Positions 11,401 through 25,100 of a stretch of DNA of 64,000 nucleotides are shown piece by piece. Below the pieces are notes generated by a model. It had not been told where the DNA came from and searched no databases. It saw only the letters and a program-made list of their open reading frames with translations. Numbering within the stretch: the stretch's first letter is position 1; every line of letters starts with the position of its first letter. The DNA comes from Stercorarius parasiticus (Eukaryota; Chordata; Aves; Charadriiformes; Stercorariidae), in assembly GCA_013396915.1 (NCBI GenBank), contig VWZL01003406.1, positions 251,078 to 315,077 of the forward strand, read 5' to 3'. A program made the translations under genes and the position numbers.

Positions 11401-14400
11401 CTGATTTAGATCTTATGAAAATATTTCCACCGACAGCTGGGGAGCACTGCCTGATCTGCATTTTGTTTTTTAAATGAATCACCACACCGAATTCAACCAG
11501 TTCGCATTGTTCAGAGCTGGTGAAACTCCCAACTTTATTACTGACAGCTCTTTTTTATAGCTAATCCCTAGATGTGAAATAAGGGTAAAATGGAAAAGGA
11601 CAAACAAACCACAGACTTACCTTGTTGGCCGTAAGATTCCAGGAGGACAGGAGAAGTGAATTTTATGTGGTCCCTTAGGTCTCCTACTGCAAATGTGACC
11701 TACTCTACCTTCCTGTAGTAAACGAGGCAGAGTGCTAGGTATCACCAACCATGTCGCAGAAGGCACAAAAAATGGCACTGCCCATTAGCCACTTTTGTTC
11801 TGTCTTGCTATTAATGAATGTGTACAACACCTACACATTTTTGCTGTGCTATTGACAAAATCTATGCTGCCACAGTAGTAACAGCTTGCAAGTCTGCATC
11901 CTTAGACATTGCATATACTTTTAACATCCTCAGATTAAATTTAATTATATTGTGCCTCCCTGATTTATTAATCCTTTACTTACCGTTACTATTGTATTCA
12001 TGAATATCCAGAGCCCATTTCTGAGCTACAAAAAACATTTTACCTGCTTGTGCTCCCTAGATTTCCAGCTTGTAAATTAAAAAGTCATATAGCAGCTATT
12101 CGTTCCATTCTGAAGAAATTAAAGTTACAGCATTATGATTACAATTATTAATTAATCCATTTCCCAAAATTACTTTTTCATGATGTACATGAAAAAAAAG
12201 CAAATAACAGCGTAACAAATAGGTGAAACAAATGGTGAATGGAGCGTGGCCAGCATTTGATTCTGATAATTAGAAATACTGAAGAAGAGTTATTTATCAA
12301 ACCAGGGGAAAAAAGCATGATGTTAGAAGCCAAAGTATCTTAATATTTGCAAGACAATCACAGAACAAATCCTACTGCTGCTACAAGTTTTGTGCATATT
12401 TTGGGTTTCAACAGGCATAGTCCCCAGCAACGAAGGGAAACTTAACTTAAAGGGCTGCAGTCAAAGTAAGAAGCAGTTGCCGCTAGAAGGGATAAAAGTT
12501 TCACCGGATGCATAGACTCCATCAAGCCAGTTTATATTCCTTATTACAATGGCACCTGCTGGAAGACTTTATTAAATTATGTTCTATCATAACTGCTTTC
12601 TCAGGAAGGTGAATTATGGTCTGTGGTACAATGATAGGTAGTTAATCACTGGTGATATTTTGTGCTCAGTATTTTCTGTACACCAGTGCACTGCACTGTC
12701 ATTGGTTTATTATAGTGACTGATTTGATTTGACGAAGTGTGGTGATTTATTAAGTATTTTTTACATTTTTTCAGCCTGTATTTCAACAATTAGTGGCACA
12801 TTCTGTTGCCATTACCTTCAGCTAATTAGCACTCCTGGATTTGTATTTTTTTTTTTTTACACAACTGGCTGAAGATGAAGCACAACACTACCAGGAAATT
12901 GCATGGATGTGACACCAGAAAGCCTGCAGTTCAAACTCTTCGGACTGAATTCAAACCTGATATTTTAGGGACTGGAATTCTACTGGGGAAGCAAAGTTCC
13001 ACTGATTATATCACATCTGAATTTCGTTCCTTAATATTAAATTATGCTGCTGCTCTTGATTCTTTTTACAGAAGAGCTCCACTGTCTGGGTAAAATTCAC
13101 CTTAGTACAACAGGTCAACACAAAGCCTATGAACTAGTTGAGTGCCACTTATGTCTTGCTCAAAATAGCACTATAACCTAAGTGGTCTTTTAGTCATCCT
13201 CTGTAGAAAAGTAAATTCTCTCCCCCCCACCCCCTAATCTCTCCCTCTGGGTATTCAGGGTGTACTTTTCTGAAAAATAAAGATTGGATTTTTTCATGTT
13301 AATTCATGTAGCCAGATAATCTAGGACCAAGGGCATCAAACAACAACGATCAAATGAAATGCTCAAACAGGCAAGTGCAGTATTTGACAGGGGAATAAAA
13401 GGAAAGTGTTAGCAATATCTTTAATAGCGTTCCTGTCAGTAGCAATAGGAAATCTGACATCATGACTAGCAAATACTTCATAGCTGAAAATATTTTATAT
13501 CTCACTCCCATTTCCAATTGTATCTGTATCATCAAATGAAATGTTGATCCCAAAGGAAACATGATCAAAGCCTAAGCCTGGAGTTCGCATCTTATCTTCC
13601 ACATATACTATGTCATTTTTCTCTAACAGTTGCAACTGCATTGTGTTTTGTGTTACTTTTTCTTTGAGAAATGTGTATGAATAGTTACCTTATGCTTCCA
13701 TTATATTGCTTTTAAGATTGGCTTTTCTTCTCCTGTTACCTCTTAATTTGGCAAGAAAAATAATAAGTATAATAGAAACTCAACCTATTGTGATCAAATT
13801 CCTGCCTTTTCCTGTTCAATTCTTGCTTGTTCAGTCTTGCTCAATCAAGGCACAGCATCATACAGTCAGTTTTATAATCCCTAGGTATTTTCCTCTAAAG
13901 CTGCGGGATGGCCACAGGCAACATCCTTAAATCCACAAGCAGTATCAGATCAGTAGAAAACACTTTATATATCAGCTTTATAGATTTTTTTAAAGAAATG
14001 TTCCAGTAATATAATATTTCTTTATTTGGATAGCATTTAATTAATAGATATACATTATTACAGAAACATATTCTCAGCTATGTTTAGATGTAATATTTAT
14101 GATATTTTATAGATATCGGAAACCTTGACCTTTATTTCCAAAGTTACTTGTAATTTAACAGTAGACAATACGAATAACATATTTATGCTTATAACATGTT
14201 TGTTTTTATCACTATAACATACTCTCTGATGGTGATGGCACTGCGATGACATCTTTTACCTAAGTCAACACTATTTGTTTTTTTATCATTAGAATTATTA
14301 ATGAGAAGAAAAAAACAAAGGATGATTGTGAAACAAATACTGTTGTGATTCCTTTTTGTGTGACATCGAATATCAGGAAAGGAATTAAAGGCAATGCTGT

Positions 14401-17400
14401 AACTTAACAAATACAAGAAAGACAAGGAATCTTATTTTTTAAAACTAACGGTAAATTAACTTTAGCTCAGAATCAGTTTCCAAATTGGAAATTGCATTTT
14501 CTTCTGGTCCCTTTTCATTTAAGAAATATGAACTCAAATTGGAATGGGTTGCATAGCAGGACTAATACAGTGATTAGATGACTGGGGAACTTTTTCTGTA
14601 ATTGAAAATTAAACTAAAAGAACCTGGATTGTTTGGTCTACAGAAATGAAACTGGAAACAGAAACTGAGAGATTAAAAATGGGGAGGGAGCAGTTATGCT
14701 CTTTACAACTGAGAGAAAACATGACAGAATGTAAGTGTTGTGGAGTAAAAAGGAAAGCTTTGGTTTAAAAGACTTTCCTAGCCATCTTTTTGACCTAAAG
14801 GGTAATGTTTGCAGGACACTGAACTGCTGTTTGAATGTCTGATCTCTCCCACTTAAATCTTGTGAAAAATTACAGTCAATGCTTTTGTTTCTTTCTGTAG
14901 ATCTCAGGTTTATCATAGTGCATTGAAAAACATTTTATTAACTGTGACGAGGGGGAGGTAAATGTTTAGGAACATAAATGTATTATGTGGAAACCTGAGA
15001 ATGGGGAAGGAGACTGAGCTAAGTGCCTCAAAAGTCCATTCCATCTTTGTTCTTTACATCATCTTTTTTTTCTCTCCTTCTATCTGTACATACGATACTT
15101 GTAATCTTACTCATCATCCCTTCGGCCCATACATGTGCGCTATGAAAGTTTGTTTTCGATGTTAGGGGGTCAGAGCTACAGGAGGAACCAACATGAATAC
15201 ATCAATCTCCATCTCACACTCAGTGCTAGAAATCCATAACAATTTGGTAATCTTACAAGCAGAAGAAAGCCCCACAACTTCTTTCCTTCTAATCCATGAG
15301 CAGCTGACAAGTTTCCCTTTCCTCCTACTGCATAGTGGTGTATGCGCCTGTGATACAAAAAAATTACCCATCCAACTCAATGTTAGACACAGCTTATGTT
15401 TACTTACAGGGCAAATTATCAATTATCAGCTCTAGTAAGTTTTTCAGTCTCAGCATCAGAGCTCAGATGCCTCACAAAAACAGAAGGAGAATTGTTCCTG
15501 AGGTCACAGGGACAGATTGCACAAACTAATTTATGGAAACAGAGAGACATAAACCACTGAAAAGCAACAGTGTGCAATTTCACTGAACCAGAAGGAAAGG
15601 CAAACCTAAAAAGGCTCTTTTGAATCTGGCCCAATAATTGCCTTCTTCAATATGGTAATTATCAAAGATATCCATGCAATCATTCCCCTTCTTGCCATAT
15701 TCTCTATTAATTGGAAACTGAAGTCAATTCACAGTACTGAAATCATTACTGGTTTTACCATTAGAGACTAGTGTGAAGTGTGTCTCTAATTTTCCAGCAG
15801 CAAATTGAGAGAAAAAAATAGGAATGCAAAACCATTATTTATACTATACAGTGACACCAGCTCAAAGCAAAAATTACTTTCTAAAATTGTATGAACAAAC
15901 CCAGAGTATAAGAGATTTAGCAGTTCATGCAACTGTATAGGAAGTATTTTTTTCCTTAAAGATTTTTTTTAAATTTCACATAATTTAACTACTTTTTATA
16001 TTAATTCCCTTCAAGAATGTACAGCACTTTATATAGGAGAAATTACTTTTCTACCTCATTCTATAAATAATGTAAATAAATGTACTTTAACACTGGATAT
16101 AACACAGTACTTAACAAATATGGCAAATGCACCAGGAAAAGAAAAAAATTCAGCCAGGTTTTGTGTTTTTTTTTTTCAGGGAAGAAGTAGTGCATTTTCT
16201 TTGAACATTGTTTGACATCAGCCTGATGAAATCTTTTTTGGATAAATTATTTGGACTAAGAGGACTCTTTTTTTCCCCCCGCAGGTTACCACACTACTCA
16301 TATATTTTCTTTCCTAACTGCCATCATTGTGGCTCTGAGCATCACAGCTGTCTAGGATGCAAAATGCCAGAAGCTAATTTACTGCTCTGCTTGATTAAAG
16401 TTGCATTTACCATTGAAGGTAAAAGAAAATAGATCTCTGTTAGCTGCCATTAAAAATAATATGTTTGCATTTTTGTCCAGAAGTGCCCTTGTTCTCCTAT
16501 CTGTTGCCGTAACCTGCTAGAGATATTTTACAAATTATCAAAATTTCCCCATGCAATTGCCAAATATCAACAACTGGTGTTTCACAAGTAATAGACTTCT
16601 GCTTTAACATGGGCACCACAGTTAGCACGTGCCTAAAAGAGGCATACAGAAAAAAGGCACGTTGCTGAAAGACTGATATGTTCACAAAACTCACAAACAC
16701 GCTTAGAGTTCCATGTTGCAATCTTATTTTCTACGTACTCTCTGTACTTAAAAATAATAAAAAATACTTCAATATGGAAGCAGGAAGAAGATACAACAGG
16801 AAGGCATTTACCTTTTCAATTTATTCCTCCCTGAAATGTCTATCCAATGTTTGATCTTTTCAGAATTACTGCAGTTTGCTTCTTTTCTTGAAGCTACTTC
16901 TCTTAGGCATTTGTGGGCTTTGTGAATAGTCACTAAACATGTATAACAGGATGCTGCCACTCATGAACAGATGTATAGTAAAAAGGGATGGCAAAATAAA
17001 ACCTGGCAGTAGCCTCTCTGCATCATGTTCTTGTTGAACACTGATGGTATTAGATTCTAGTCAGCAAGGATCTGCCCACACGTCCTAAGGGACTGTTGTT
17101 AAGGTCAACTGGAAAATAAATTAAAGCTACTCCTGCAGAAACGGAACAATATTCAGGACATTTGTTGAGACTAAACAGGAAGGAAATTTATTTTCTGGAT
17201 TTGTTTTTACTCATTTCTTGACACCAAAAAAACTGACATTTTATGATCACTGTTAGCTGTTGAGAAAGCAGGAAGGATGATAGCTCTGAGGGATTATAGA
17301 ATCCAGACTGCTTGACCTGAACGGGTTCTGGTGACCTATGGTCCTTCTTGTCTCCCACTTGCCCCAGGAAATGGTATGAATAAAAAATACGGCATCATAA

Positions 17401-19286
17401 CTGCAGGGCTTTGCAGGTGCTTACAAGGCAAAGAACACAACAGCAGAGCCAGAATTTGAAAGCAAATAAATCCAGAAACAGTCTGTGCAGTAAAACTACT
17501 GCAGAAGCATGACTGGAAGATCAGAGCAGCATTTAATCAAATCAACAAATAATTGCATCTCCTTTGTTCTATTCCTTTTGTTATTTCTGCTAGCAGGATC
17601 ACAAATGTTTACTATTATTTCAGCAAAACATGTTTTAAAAAGATGGATGTTTCAACCAGCCTTGTGCACTATATGTATACCACGTCAAAGGTGATTTCTC
17701 TGATAGCAAGAAATTATTTGACTGAGAAAGAATTATGTAATTAAACAGTTCAGAGAGAAGTAAAATATAATTAGAAAGCTATGCATATATTTAGAGAAAT
17801 ATGGATCGCTATGAGCTACATTTTTAATGTATTTTATTTTGAAAGACCAGGGTACTTACTAGTCTGTGAATCTGTGTGAGTCTCCACTGATTTGCTGGGT
17901 ATCCTGTTATGCTCACAGGAGGACTAACAACTACGAAAACCTAAAGCTCATTCGTTGCCTCCACGGATCACAATCACACTTGAAGTATTTTAGTGTAATG
18001 CCAACAGCAATAAAGGTTCTATATTAAGTGCTATTGCTCTTGAGAATGGAGTGAATTGCTTTTGTTCAAAACTCTTCTGATTGTCCATTTAAAATCTCAA
18101 GCTTGACTGCTTCAAAGTCTTAATATTCTATTAGATGTTTTTATAGAGTTCTGAAACTTTGCAAAAACATAAAACATTGAAATCCTAATATGGTTGAAAT
18201 ACCCAATCATAAAGTCGTTCTTTTTAAGATGATGCAGTCTGCTGGACTTTTTGCATTTTTAAATACATATTTTAATGCCAAATTGAAAATATGTGATAGC
18301 CTTCCAAAATTTAGAGACTGTTTCCCCAAAGTTCTTTAACATGCACTATAACGTAAACACGTGTTTATTTTCACTGATTTAAATTAAAGGGTAATGAATT
18401 TTAGAGCAAATAATTCCTGTGTTTGTTAAAAACTGCTGAAATTAAATCAGAGTCATCCTTAAGACTAAATAATAGTTATCTGCTGACGTATGAAGAAAAT
18501 GCTGACTTCCCTCTAGAGCATTTTAAAGCTAAACTAAACTGTTTAAACTAAAAGATTTAGAAACATAGCCCAGCGAGTCTGGATAAGAGGCCCAACACGC
18601 ATCAGAACTCTGAATGTGTCCTTTTTCACCTTGGTTTCCAAAGGTAGGAAGGCTGTGCTTGGTCTTTGAAACTGCTATGAAACCTTCTGCCCAGGTTTAC
18701 AATACAGCTGGCATGGAATCAGCAGGACAAGCTGCCATACACTGGAGTTGTACACTGACTAACTGACCAAATTTGAAGTAATAGGTATTTAAATTCCTCA
18801 CTGATTCTCATGTTGCCTGCTTTCCCTAATCTTGCCTAATGTAAGATATAAAAGTCCTCAAAAGACTTGGGCGCTGTACCTGAGATGCATTTTCCAGATT
18901 CTCTTCAACTTCCTGACAGCTGCATGAGAAGTGTAATTCCATCTTGTTGCCAAAATGTTGCAGAAATAATCTATTATCATTTCACATAACCTACACAGTA
19001 TCTGCCGATCTTTTTTTGTTGTAAACTAACTCTACTAATCTCATAAGCTTTACCCTTCTTCCAGTGAGTTTGTACACAGAGATTTTTTCAAGGTCATGTT
19101 CCCCATATTTTTTCTTCTCTTAAATTAAGACAGCTGAAATGCATCTTAATTTGATCTCCTTCTATTTAACAACCAGGATAGTCAGTCATATTTGTAATTG
19201 TGATCTTCTCTTTCAGCCCCAATAACCTTAGTATTCTTCCTGGTTTGGCCTAAGAAACCTGAGTTTGAGTTGCTTCACACAAGATA
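11401..19286. other. Non-coding, nothing firmly recognised
   Basis: AT-rich stretch with a poly-T tract at 12846-12858, a C-rich run at about 13222-13233 and many short chance frames. At 15162-15634 several frames of 64-86 codons overlap on both strands, but none has a recognisable family or splice context. No CR1 signature was found. Confidence 0.5.
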
Positions 19287-19348
19287 GGGAAATCGGACTC
19301 GATGATCTGAAAGGTCCCTTCCAACCTAGACAATTCTATGATTCTGTG
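19287..19348 (+). mobile_element. CR1 LINE 3' terminal fragment
   Basis: Plus-strand CR1 3' end. GGACTCGATGATCTGAAAGG is followed by TCCCTTCCAACCTAGACAA and a tail of two octamer-like units (ATTCTATG, ATTCTGTG) at about 19333-19348. Only about 60 bp of the 3' untranslated end is present, so this is a heavily 5'-truncated insertion, as is usual for CR1. Upstream sequence to about 19260 may belong to it but is too diverged to claim. Confidence 0.9.
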
Positions 19349-19563
19349 AAATGGTTCTCTTCCTTGCACTATTTCAGTATGCATTCTAGACTCTAGGTTT
19401 CCAAACAAAAGAAAAAGTGGCTAAGAATCACCCATTTTTAAAAGAAAGCCATGATCACCCTCTTCGACTTCTTTCTCCCACTTATCCCTGCTTCACTCCC
19501 AATTTCTGAAAGCAAGTAGGTCAGCGTCTACCATGCATGGGCCACAATGTGGGCATGACTGGA

Positions 19564-19634
19564 TGTAGGCTGCTTCCTACAGTCTTCTGTAGGTGCTAAA
19601 TCCCTGTAGGAGATTTCCTACAGTCTTCTGTAGG
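19564..19634. repeat. Clustered alternating inverted 7-mers and 41-bp direct repeat
   Basis: The 20-mer TTCCTACAGTCTTCTGTAGG occurs at 19574-19593 and again, exactly, at 19615-19634 (period 41). Each copy is a perfect hairpin, CCTACAG-TCTT-CTGTAGG. An extra CTGTAGG at 19604-19610 can pair with CCTACAG at 19617-19623, and TGTAGG at 19564-19569 can pair with CCTACA at 19576-19581. Six mutually complementary arms thus lie within 71 bp. No known element is recognised. Confidence 0.9.
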
Positions 19635-19884
19635 AGCTAGATTTAAAATATACCTCTACATGTAGCATTTTCCATTGACTTTTAGAACATAGTTTATTTC
19701 TGGGACATCTAAGACCATGTCAGTGCTGTTGACTCAACAGTCTTGAGGTATCCAAGGTATCTATAAAGGATAAGTATAATTTGGAGAAGCTAGGACAGAT
19801 GGCGCAAGCAGAATACTCATATCAGCTTATCCTTACTGGTATCACTTTTAAAATCTTGTTTGCTAGTAGGTAGACTCCTATTTG

Positions 19885-19963
19885 AGTTAGTAAAAGTAAA
19901 AACAAAAAGTTAGTAAAAGTAAAATAAAACAAATAGGAAAAAAAAAGTAAAATAAAACAAATG
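19885..19963. repeat. A-rich tandem repeat
   Basis: AGTTAGTAAAAGTAAAA occurs twice, followed by AAGTAAAATAAAACAAAT twice, in overlapping order with a short A-run between. This is a degenerate A-rich tandem array on the plus strand. Confidence 0.8.
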
Positions 19964-22098
19964 ACAATAAAAGAGGTTACTAACAGTACTTCTTCCTCAA
20001 ATTTGTTTCATAATAACAAGAATGCTAAGATGCAGCACGTTGAATCTAAGCCTAAACAACTCAGTGCAGATGATAATTACCTACAAGTGGTGAGAGAGGA
20101 CAGCTCTAACCCAGACAGAAGTTTTGAAATGTAAAGTAAATCCTATAGTGAATGCACAAAATCCTTGTTTAATTACTTTCATAAAAGCATGAAAAATTAA
20201 ATTAATTAAAACAAGAGCAGCAAATTTACTGCTGGCAAAGAGTCAGACACTAGAAGGCCCAAATATGCAAAATAGGAACAAAATATAATGGACCCAATTT
20301 CACGTTATTTGTTATCTATTTGTTGCCATTATGCAATAACCCAAATAGAATGAATTAAAAGCAAAAGATCAGCACATAAGGCTTAACAAGATTACGAGAA
20401 GAGAATAAGGGGCTTAAATTGTGGGCATGCCAAAACTATAAAATATTCACGTTTCTGCAATATCAGTGTGCACAAGACAATTCTTTGCTTAATAGAATTT
20501 TCCTTCTCTATAATTACTTCAGTGTCTGGGTCCACAGAGAAAATACTTCTAGTACACAAGTATTTTGCCATTTCTTTCTTCTTCTTTACAGTTTAGTGTT
20601 GCTTCACTATTCTTAGTAGTCACTGCTCTACTTTCTACTGTGCGTGTTGGCTGGGGCCTTCTCTTATGCAATGGTATGAGTAAATGCAAATCTCCTTCTA
20701 TTTCTTGAAGTGTTTTCTCTATGTATAAATCAAAGAATTTCACAAGATTAAGAGGTGAAGTGATTTTGACTTTCTTAATTCTCTTTCTTAGTAATTCTCT
20801 TTATTTATTAATTAGAGAGAGTTTTTAAAAGTGTTGACTGTAGCATGATTCATTATTTCCTATTAAATCTTGCTCTACTTTGATACAGTATTAAATAACC
20901 ACTTCATTTTAGTATTGAATGAAGTGATATTGCTATCGTTTGCACCTCAGGTTAAGTACTTACTGCATTTGTAAGCAGATTGATATTAATGTTTAAATTA
21001 ATGAAAAGATCTTCTCCAGCCTGCACTACTCGAATAGCTTCCTCCTCTCATTATTGTACCTTGTACCCTGCACAAGTGAGCTCTTGTTTGTCTTATTCAC
21101 AAAGGAGGATTTTTCTAGAAAACTGTCTGTGAACTGTATTCAAAATTCATCTGTACTTACAGAGGGAGAAAGAAGAGAACAGCGGGAACCTGGAAGATGG
21201 GAACAAGGCTCATTGCTGATAACTCCATGCTTCACAAGAAGGGTAAATTTCAATCATTGCAGAGAATCAACCTCCTCCCCAGAAGCAGAATACCGGGATT
21301 CAACTTCTCCTGGATACCGAATGTAGATGTTCACACTAGAGGTAGTTGGCAAGTTTTCCTATGATCTTATGTGTGTACCAAAGCTATGCAATATGCTAAC
21401 TAGGAGACGCTTAGAAATTTGCTCTGGGAACAACTGGAGAGAGATTTCAGTTTCTTCAAATTTTTTTTTTTTTTTTTTTTTTTGTGGATTGTTGGGTATT
21501 TTTTGTAATTTTGCAAACTTTGCTAACATCTTCACACTAAACTCTAAAAGAAGATTCTTTCTATGTGAAAAGTCAAGTTAACTCAGTATCAAATTGCAAC
21601 GCCCTATGGCATAAGTGATAGAAATTACTTTGTACTAGAAGTGACTACATCTTCTCTTAAGCAATGTGATGGAAGTAGAAAGCCACTACTACATTGTATG
21701 AAAACTAGCCCAAAGAGCAAAAGTGCATGCAATCTGAAAAATATGAGGGTCAGAGGTGTATGAATTTGAATATCCATTCCTAAGTGGAAATACGGTACTA
21801 AAAGAATAGAGGTCTTAAAATCCAACTTAAGCAAGAAAAATTGTTTTGATTCATTCACTAAAGTGGACAAAACTACTATGGGTTCTGAACTCTCCTCACA
21901 GCCTCCATCAAAAAAAGAAAAGAAGTGCTTTTCAAAAAGTGTTTAGCATTTCCCCACATTGCAAGGCTTGTTTGAAATAACAGGCACTATAAAAAATAAA
22001 TTACTAGATACTATTTCTAGGCTCAATCAATCAGCATTTTCCGAAGGCAGAAAATACAGGCTTCATCAAAGTAACCCCTATTACATCATAATTTCTCT
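19964..22098. other. Non-coding, nothing recognised
   Basis: Contains a poly-T tract at 21461-21483. Frames at 20419-20743 and 21054-21581 show no recognisable product, and the frame at 21327-21581 runs through the poly-T. Confidence 0.5.
21461..21483. repeat. Poly-T tract (23 T)
   Basis: Uninterrupted T run on the plus strand. No retroposed body or target duplication was recognised beside it, so it is called simple sequence only. Confidence 0.95.
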
Positions 22099-22158
22099 AA
22101 AGTCAGTGAAGTAATTCTTACTTTTTGCCAGTGTAACTGATAGTAGCAACTCTGATCT
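22099..22158. repeat. Possible ancient amniote interspersed repeat fragment
   Basis: Contains AAAGTCAGTGAAGTAATTCT, then TTTTTGCCAGTGTAACTGA and later CTCTGATC. The order and spacing recall the 'gacttcaatggagttacac..tttacaccagtgtaactgag..agaatctggccc' phrase found in old dispersed repeats of sauropsids. The family is not named and the match was not searched. Confidence 0.35.
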
Positions 22159-25100
22159 TTGCATTTCCAAATGATAAAGCACAAAAACCGCAATATGTCA
22201 CTTTACCAGCCTATGTAATTTGTCTCAGGGAAAGGAAAGTTGCAGAGTTTTCCCATAATGACAGACAGACAGACATTCCTGAGCACAGGGATGGATATGG
22301 GATACTCAGAGCAGTACTGCTCAAGAGGAAACCTTTGAGGATGTATCCTTCTCCCCTATACGTTTCTTGCTTTTTATTGATTCATGGTGCTACTTCTCAC
22401 CTGTTTTTTTTCTCCTTTTTTTTTTCTGTCACTCATTTTTTTGCATAGCAATATTTAAACTCTGGTTACATCTCCTTTCCTAATTTCTACCCATCAGGTC
22501 TAATCATTTACACTCTAGATCCACAACAAAATTCTTTCTCATGACTTCTTATTTTATAATAAGAATAATCTGAAGTAGTGAAATATGAAGAGTGGATTAC
22601 AATGGAATTCAGAATATTAATGATGATCATAATTTTTTTTTGTTCTGTGGTGATGTAAAAACTCACATAAATATCTTCAAACCACAAAATGACCAGCAAA
22701 GAGTTAGATGAAAGCACTAAATACATTAAAATAAAAGGAATTGTATTAGAAGGAAGCTTCAGAAGGATAATCTCCGTGAGAGGAAACTATTTTTCTCATC
22801 CGCTTCAATATTGTATCATTAAATCATTAAAGCCATATGACTATGGCTGCATGGTTTAGATTTCTGATTTTGCTAACATCTTAAGCTGGATGATACACTA
22901 TTGGGTAAATTATTTGAGCAGACGAGCAATATTTGTTGTATAAATGGAAATGATTATTTCATACAGCTAAACAATAATAATGGCTATCTTTATATGAACT
23001 GAGCATTTTCATATGCACACTTCAGATGAAGGTCACCTGAGTGTTAAGCTCTATGATTTTATTGCACTGTAAAACATTATTTGTAGAATCACTTAATAAT
23101 TCAAATGGAATACGACCTATAAATAAGGCTGATAATTCTCAGAACAGTAAAACCAAAATGTTCTGAAAATAGCGTGATTTATTTTTTCTATCTTCTACTT
23201 CACCTATAGACCACAAATCTTCCAAAACAGAAATCTAAATGAAGATGTGTGTCTCTAATAAATGGTCAATTAATTTTCAGCTAGTCAAATTTCACTTTCT
23301 ATATTTTATATTTTAACAATAGATTTTAAAATCAGAATTGCCTGAGAAATTTTTGTTTTACAATATTTCCATTTTATGTTCATCTGTTAACAACTGCTCA
23401 GTAGTAACAAACTTTGCAAATACATATTGCTCTGGAATCAAGCAAACCAGTACAGGCAAGGTAGTTTTTAAACTTTGGTACTGAAATGCTATAACAGCAG
23501 TTGCAACAAGTATTTCATGGTTAAATAGAAATTTCTATTTGGTCTCCGAATATTATTCAAACACTGTTGCAAATCTTAAATACGATGACTTTTCAGAGGG
23601 ATTAAAATAAATGATATTTCAGAATGACTGATGGAACAATCAATTAAAAATACTTTGTATTATTGCACAGAAAATTAGTATCACTTTAACATCATTACTA
23701 TGATTGGAAGAAAGGGTTTTACAACTTCACTTTATCTGAGATTGTGACATGATTAATGGCAGGTTCAAAGTTTCCATAAGCAATCAGACTCTTCAGACAC
23801 CTTTGAGGATTGCCCTAATCTGACCTTCCAATACAGTTTATGGCTATATGGGATTTCTACCCTGTTATGAAAACAAGATCTGTTTTATTATGTACATCAG
23901 CAACTTATATAAAGTTGTACATTAATGTGAGAAAAATTCCTTTATTCTTATGTAGTGGCATGGTGTAGACCATATATTCACATCTCTCTGAGCATTATTC
24001 CATGGGTCATTCTCATTCCTTTACTGCCTGGAAAAAAAAAATAATATTCCTAAATAGTCTCATAAGAATTACATCCTCTACACTCAGAAAACAGACTCAG
24101 TACTTCCTGCTTGGGATAACATCTTTAGCTGCCTGTATTTTTTTCACTTTTATGGTCAAGCTACAAAATAAGAGAATTTTAAGAAATTATCTTTGTTTCT
24201 TCTGAAAACAGAAGTAGATATGAGTATTAAAAACCTTACTGTCACTTCTGTGACGTATATACATTTGGGTGTATAATCTAGCCGTGGAAGCAAACATACA
24301 AACATGATGTACAGTGACAATATGATGTGCAACAAAAAATAACTTCTCTGAGTTCACTACTATGTGAAAAGACAGTGAACAGAAAAAATATCATGTCAGG
24401 TCTAGTAAAAAGGATTCAAGAATATTTTACTCAGATATAGCCATCATCTTTTATTTTCTGACCTACTGAATTTCTGAAATCCCACCGACACTTAAAAATA
24501 AGCCACCACACAGATAAAACTAAACTGGGTTGTTTACTGTGCATAAAATGTAGAGAGACCTCTTCAAGGTTTGATATTTTGAAGAGCAGAAGAGACCACA
24601 CTGAAAGTAGAGGTTTCAGAAAGTAAATAACATACCTATTGTGTCAGGAGGAAAAAAAAAAACAAACGCCAAAAAACCCCACACAACAAAATAACTCTTC
24701 CTTTGTGAGCAAGAGTAGAAGGAACTGAGACACCTCCTATTTCCCATTATCCTGTTCTCGCCCTGCAGAAACTGCTATTGTGCTGGGAGAGCCTGAGACA
24801 CAGAGGCAGAAAAATACAGGAAAGGAGCAAGGATAATACCCTTTTCTTTTTTTGTATTCGCCTGAGGGAAGCTGGTGGCACAAAGCTTGTTACCATCATC
24901 CATCGCAGAAAAATGTTCCAACAACCATTTTAATGGCTTTGACTACTTTTAGTGCAAATGTAGGTATAGATGCACCCATTGATCTGAGCAAGAAAAGCAC
25001 ATTTTGGTCTCAAGGTAAACTCAGAATTTAGGTAGAATTGTGGCTCAGTAATTATTTAAGTTAAATCTGCAATGGAAATTCCACTGCTTTTCGGTATCTG

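Noticed and set aside
15162..15634. Pile of overlapping frames on both strands
   Set aside because: A locally stop-poor, slightly GC-richer stretch; none of the translations resembles a protein family.
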